DNA from: UBA1172 sp049889655
Lineage (GTDB): Bacteria; Pseudomonadota; Alphaproteobacteria; Puniceispirillales; UBA1172
Direction: 5' to 3'
Assembly (NCBI GenBank): GCA_049889655.1
Contig: JBMHCY010000005.1
Coordinates: forward strand, 1 to 24,610
DNA length: 24,610 nucleotides
Shown: in pieces, positions 22,059 through 24,610 of the stretch
How the letters are laid out: each line of letters starts with the position of its first letter
How positions within the stretch are numbered: the stretch's first letter is position 1
Notes under the pieces: generated by a model
Seen by the model: the letters and a program-made list of their open reading frames with translations, nothing else
Databases searched by the model: none
What the model was told of the DNA's origin: nothing
Translations under genes and position numbers: made by a program

Positions 22059-23210
22059 ATGGTCAGTCTTGATCACGTCTTAAAGCCGATTGAAGAAGCC
22101 CGCGGGCTTCCCAGCCAACTCTACATCAATGATGAGCTGACCGATAGGGAGCGCAAGCGCGTTTTCTTCGATCATTGGGCCGGGCTGACAAACGGGGCTC
22201 TCGTCCCTGAACCGGGCCATGTGAAGCCGATTGATTTTCTTGGTATCCCGCTGCTTGTCGTGCGCAACAAGACCGGCGAGATCAAGGTATTCCAGAATGT
22301 TTGCCGTCACCGCGGCATGAAACTTGTTGAAGAGCCGGGCAAACTCAAGGGACCAATCACCTGCCCCTATCATGCCTGGGCCTATGATCTCGACGGCGCG
22401 CTCAAATCGACACCCCATGTCGGCGGCCCGGATATCCATACCCATGAGGCCATCGACCCGACTGTAATGGGGCTGCTCGAAGTTCCCAGCCATGTGTGGC
22501 GCGATGTCGTTTTTGTCAATATCAACGGCAATGCCGAACCGTTCGAGATGGTCAATGCCGAGCTGATCGACCGCTGGCGTGATTTTGACCGGCCGCTGTT
22601 TCACGGTGGTGAAGATTCGCGCTTCAGCCTCGAGCTCAAGAGCAACTGGAAACTGGCCGTCGACAACTATTGCGAATCCTATCATCTGCCGTTCGTCCAT
22701 CCTGATCTGAACAGTTATTCGCGGATTGAGGATCACTATCACATTGTCGGCGAGACAAACTTTGCCGGTCAGGGGACTCTTGTCTACAGCCCGCCCCGCG
22801 ATGAAAGCGGCAAAGGGCTCGGTGATTTCAGTGACCTGCCGGAAAAGTGGAATACTGCCGCCGAGTACATTGCGCTGTTTCCGAATGTGCTTTTCGGGGT
22901 TCACCGCGACCATGCCTACAGCATCATCATTGAGCCCCATGGCCATGACGGGCTGACCGAAAACATTGAAATCTATTACGCCAACGAACGCGCGATCGGT
23001 CCGGAATGCGCTGCCATGCGGGAAACGCAGGCGGCACTCTGGCATGAAGTCTTCGTTGAGGATATCGGCGTTGTCGAAGGAATGTATGAAGGCCGGTTTG
23101 CGCCGGATTACGATGGTGGCAAGTTCTCACCGATCATGGAACCGCCGACCTGGCGTTTCCACCACTGGATTGCCCGTCAGATGGCCGATGAAGCCTCAGC
23201 GGCGGAATAA
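22059..23210 (+). CDS. Rieske non-heme iron oxygenase, alpha subunit
   Basis: Oxygenase component that hydroxylates or demethylates an organic substrate with electrons from a reductase. 383 residues from the ATG at 22059, set by GGAGG five bases upstream. The Rieske 2Fe-2S ligands are Cys82, His84, Cys102 and His105 (CRHRG and CPYHAW). The catalytic iron site is His209, His214 and Asp335, with Asp202 (DNYCESYHLPFVH) as the electron bridge. The look is that of the choline/betaine/carnitine-type or aromatic-ring oxygenases, but the substrate cannot be told. No reductase, ferredoxin or beta subunit lies nearby, so the electron donor is elsewhere. Confidence 0.92.
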   Translation: MVSLDHVLKPIEEARGLPSQLYINDELTDRERKRVFFDHWAGLTNGALVPEPGHVKPIDFLGIPLLVVRNKTGEIKVFQNVCRHRGMKLVEEPGKLKGPITCPYHAWAYDLDGALKSTPHVGGPDIHTHEAIDPTVMGLLEVPSHVWRDVVFVNINGNAEPFEMVNAELIDRWRDFDRPLFHGGEDSRFSLELKSNWKLAVDNYCESYHLPFVHPDLNSYSRIEDHYHIVGETNFAGQGTLVYSPPRDESGKGLGDFSDLPEKWNTAAEYIALFPNVLFGVHRDHAYSIIIEPHGHDGLTENIEIYYANERAIGPECAAMRETQAALWHEVFVEDIGVVEGMYEGRFAPDYDGGKFSPIMEPPTWRFHHWIARQMADEASAAE

Positions 23211-23214
23211 CCCC

Positions 23215-23925
23215 TCAGGCGTCGAAAATCTCGTCCAGCTTGCCGCTTAGCACATGGCTGATGATGAAATGGGTGAGATTTTCGATCTGGTCATAAAACT
23301 TGGTGCCTTCGATATCCGCCAAACCCTTGAAATTATGAGATGAATGTCGGACAACCGAATAATCTGAAACCGGTGGGGCAACCACCAGATTGAGGTTCTG
23401 CGCCGCATCGGTCAGGGCCGAATAATCCTTCTGGTTGGGTGAAGCCCGGTTTGGGACAACGATAATATGCGGGGTTTTGGTGTTGTAGTTTTCCTTATAA
23501 CCGTCCAATTCCCGGATGAAATCAAGGGTTGGCCTGATATCGGTGAATGACAGCGACGTCGGCACGATGATCGTGTTGCAGAGCAACGCAACCTGCCAGA
23601 CATTGCCGATTTTGCCCGCAGCTGAATCAATCAGCGCAACGGTGTTATCATTGACAAGATGCGATTTGATCACCCCGTCAAGCATGGCGGTGATGGCCCC
23701 GTCATAGCGATCCCCCATAGGCATGAAACGGAGCATGTGTTTCGGGACAATCTGCTGCAGGGTCATCGACGACGATGCCTGGGGGTCGGTATCCAGCATC
23801 AGCATATCGAGATCGGGACGGAGTTTGCGCAGCATCTCGAAAATATAAATGCAGAGCGTGCTTTTGCCGACACCACCCTTGATGTTGCCGAAGAAAATCC
23901 CTTTCCCGGAAAAACCTGAATTCAT
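23215..23925 (-). CDS. Orphan ParA/MinD-type ATPase
   Basis: P-loop ATPase of the deviant Walker A family, which positions DNA or protein complexes in the cell. 236 residues from the ATG at 23925. GNIKGGVGKST (13-23) is the Walker A motif, DTDPQAS (45-51) is the switch region and ALIDSAAGK is the Walker B-like segment. In-frame starts at 23961 and 24000 would add 12 or 25 residues that do not resemble the family; AAGGGCG just before 23925 gives weak support for the short form. No parB, parS cluster or cargo gene is visible, so it is not the chromosomal ParA by context. It converges on the Rieske gene with four bases between stops. Confidence 0.82.
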   Translation of the reverse strand: MNSGFSGKGIFFGNIKGGVGKSTLCIYIFEMLRKLRPDLDMLMLDTDPQASSSMTLQQIVPKHMLRFMPMGDRYDGAITAMLDGVIKSHLVNDNTVALIDSAAGKIGNVWQVALLCNTIIVPTSLSFTDIRPTLDFIRELDGYKENYNTKTPHIIVVPNRASPNQKDYSALTDAAQNLNLVVAPPVSDYSVVRHSSHNFKGLADIEGTKFYDQIENLTHFIISHVLSGKLDEIFDA

Positions 23926-24050
23926 CGCCCTTAACCCACCCAGATAGCGTTGTCCCAGCATAGTCGAGTTTATTAATTCTGCAACTATTCTGGCCTTCAT
24001 CCTTCAAATATGGCATATAAAAACTTGTTCGTATTTTGAATGGGTTAAAC
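23926..24050. other. AT-rich divergent intergenic region parA-like / mlaE-like
   Basis: Contains the promoters of both flanking genes if the short ParA start is right. It is clearly richer in A/T than the genes beside it. TATATG-like stretches near 24008-24020 could be -10 elements on the minus strand. No repeat or terminator was identified. Confidence 0.35.
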
Positions 24051-24610
24051 GTGACTTTTCAACCCGCTATCTGGATTAGCCAAACCGGTCGATCGACCAT
24101 CGCGATGATCTCTGCTGTGGGGTATGCCAGCCTGCTCATCGCCGACAGCCTGTTCCTTGTGCTGAGGGGCAAGCGTGTCAACCAGCCGGTACGCCTGCAT
24201 CTGATCGCTGAAGAGATTATCAATGCCGGGGTTCGAGCCGTACCGGTGGTTGCGCTGATGGCGGCAACAATCGGCGTCATGCTCTCGATCCAGGGGATCC
24301 ATACACTGGCCGTCTTCGGGGCGGAAACACAAGTCACCTTCGGGCTGGCGATTTCCATTCCGCGTGAATTCGCACCACTGATCACAGGCATACTCGTGGC
24401 CGGGCGATCAGGCTCACAACTGACAAGCCGGGTCGGCTCCATGCAACTCAATGGTGAGATCGACGCGCTGACGGTCATGGGGATTGCCCCGGCCCGCTAT
24501 GTGGTGGCCCCTGCCCTGATCGGCCTTGTGCTGAGCCTGCCTGTACTGGTGGTGATCGGCAATATCGCGGCGTTCATGGCGGCCGGGCTCTATATTGATG
24601 CGGTGCTCGG
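24051..24610 (+). CDS. mlaE: MlaE/YrbE-type lipid ABC transporter permease (3' end outside window)
   Basis: Inner-membrane permease of the Mla-type system that moves phospholipids between inner and outer membrane. About 186 residues are visible, open to the window end. The start is uncertain: the GTG at 24051 is used, and a TTG at 24036 is also in frame. Family marks are the long hydrophobic segment VPVVALMAATIGVMLSIQG (about 68-86), the EFAPLITGILVAGRSGSQ region (about 103-120) and EIDALTVMGI (about 132-141), the site that contacts the ATPase. The usual partners (ATPase and MCE-domain protein) would be expected just downstream, beyond the window. Confidence 0.9.
   Translation, partial: MTFQPAIWISQTGRSTIAMISAVGYASLLIADSLFLVLRGKRVNQPVRLHLIAEEIINAGVRAVPVVALMAATIGVMLSIQGIHTLAVFGAETQVTFGLAISIPREFAPLITGILVAGRSGSQLTSRVGSMQLNGEIDALTVMGIAPARYVVAPALIGLVLSLPVLVVIGNIAAFMAAGLYIDAVL

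Overview
The window looks like a chromosome segment from an alphaproteobacterium. The evidence is the GC-rich coding style, the order of the suf genes with a SUF-type Rrf2 regulator, the queA-tgt-queG run, HspQ, and the Ald/Lrp pair; the order (perhaps Rhodospirillales-like) is only a guess. Almost every base is coding, and neighbouring genes often overlap by ATGA. The first ~800 bases differ: they are visibly AT-rich and carry two tandem, related small HTH proteins before a tRNA-Gly.

Layout. 1-828: two tandem XRE-like paralogs and an AT-rich spacer. 829-902: tRNA-Gly(TCC). 912-6741, minus strand: fdhD, mobA, kdsD, queA, tgt, queG, covering molybdenum-cofactor maturation, KDO/LPS precursor synthesis and the last three steps of queuosine synthesis. 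6849-7607, plus strand: NAD kinase, converging on an alpha/beta hydrolase that overlaps a glutamine synthetase-family ligase (7604-9842, minus). 9924-17706, minus: an Fe-S biogenesis cluster read as sufR, sufB, sufC, sufD, sufS, sufT, sufA, then an Atm1-type ABC exporter. 17707-18040: the sufR promoter with two inverted repeats, plus a structured hspQ 3' region. 18041-18743, minus: tRNA-Ala(TGC), rpmF, hspQ. 18843-20575: alanine dehydrogenase diverging from an Lrp/AsnC regulator, with two identical operator-like sites 42 bp apart. 20563-22029: SelO (minus). 22059-23210: a Rieske oxygenase (plus). 23215-23925: an orphan ParA/MinD-like ATPase (minus). 24051 to the end: the 5' part of an MlaE-type lipid transport permease (plus).

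How the genes work together. SufBCD scaffold, SufS desulfurase, SufT, SufA carrier and the Atm1-like exporter form one Fe-S/sulfur export unit, probably controlled by the Cys-bearing Rrf2 regulator encoded at its head. Several products nearby are likely clients of Fe-S assembly: QueG (two 4Fe-4S clusters), the Rieske oxygenase and the regulator itself. The Lrp protein probably controls ald and its own gene. Most genes are housekeeping. The least explained parts are the duplicated HTH genes, the operator-like repeats, the orphan ParA and the orphan Rieske oxygenase. I found no CRISPR array, transposase or integrase, and no clearly new multi-gene system.
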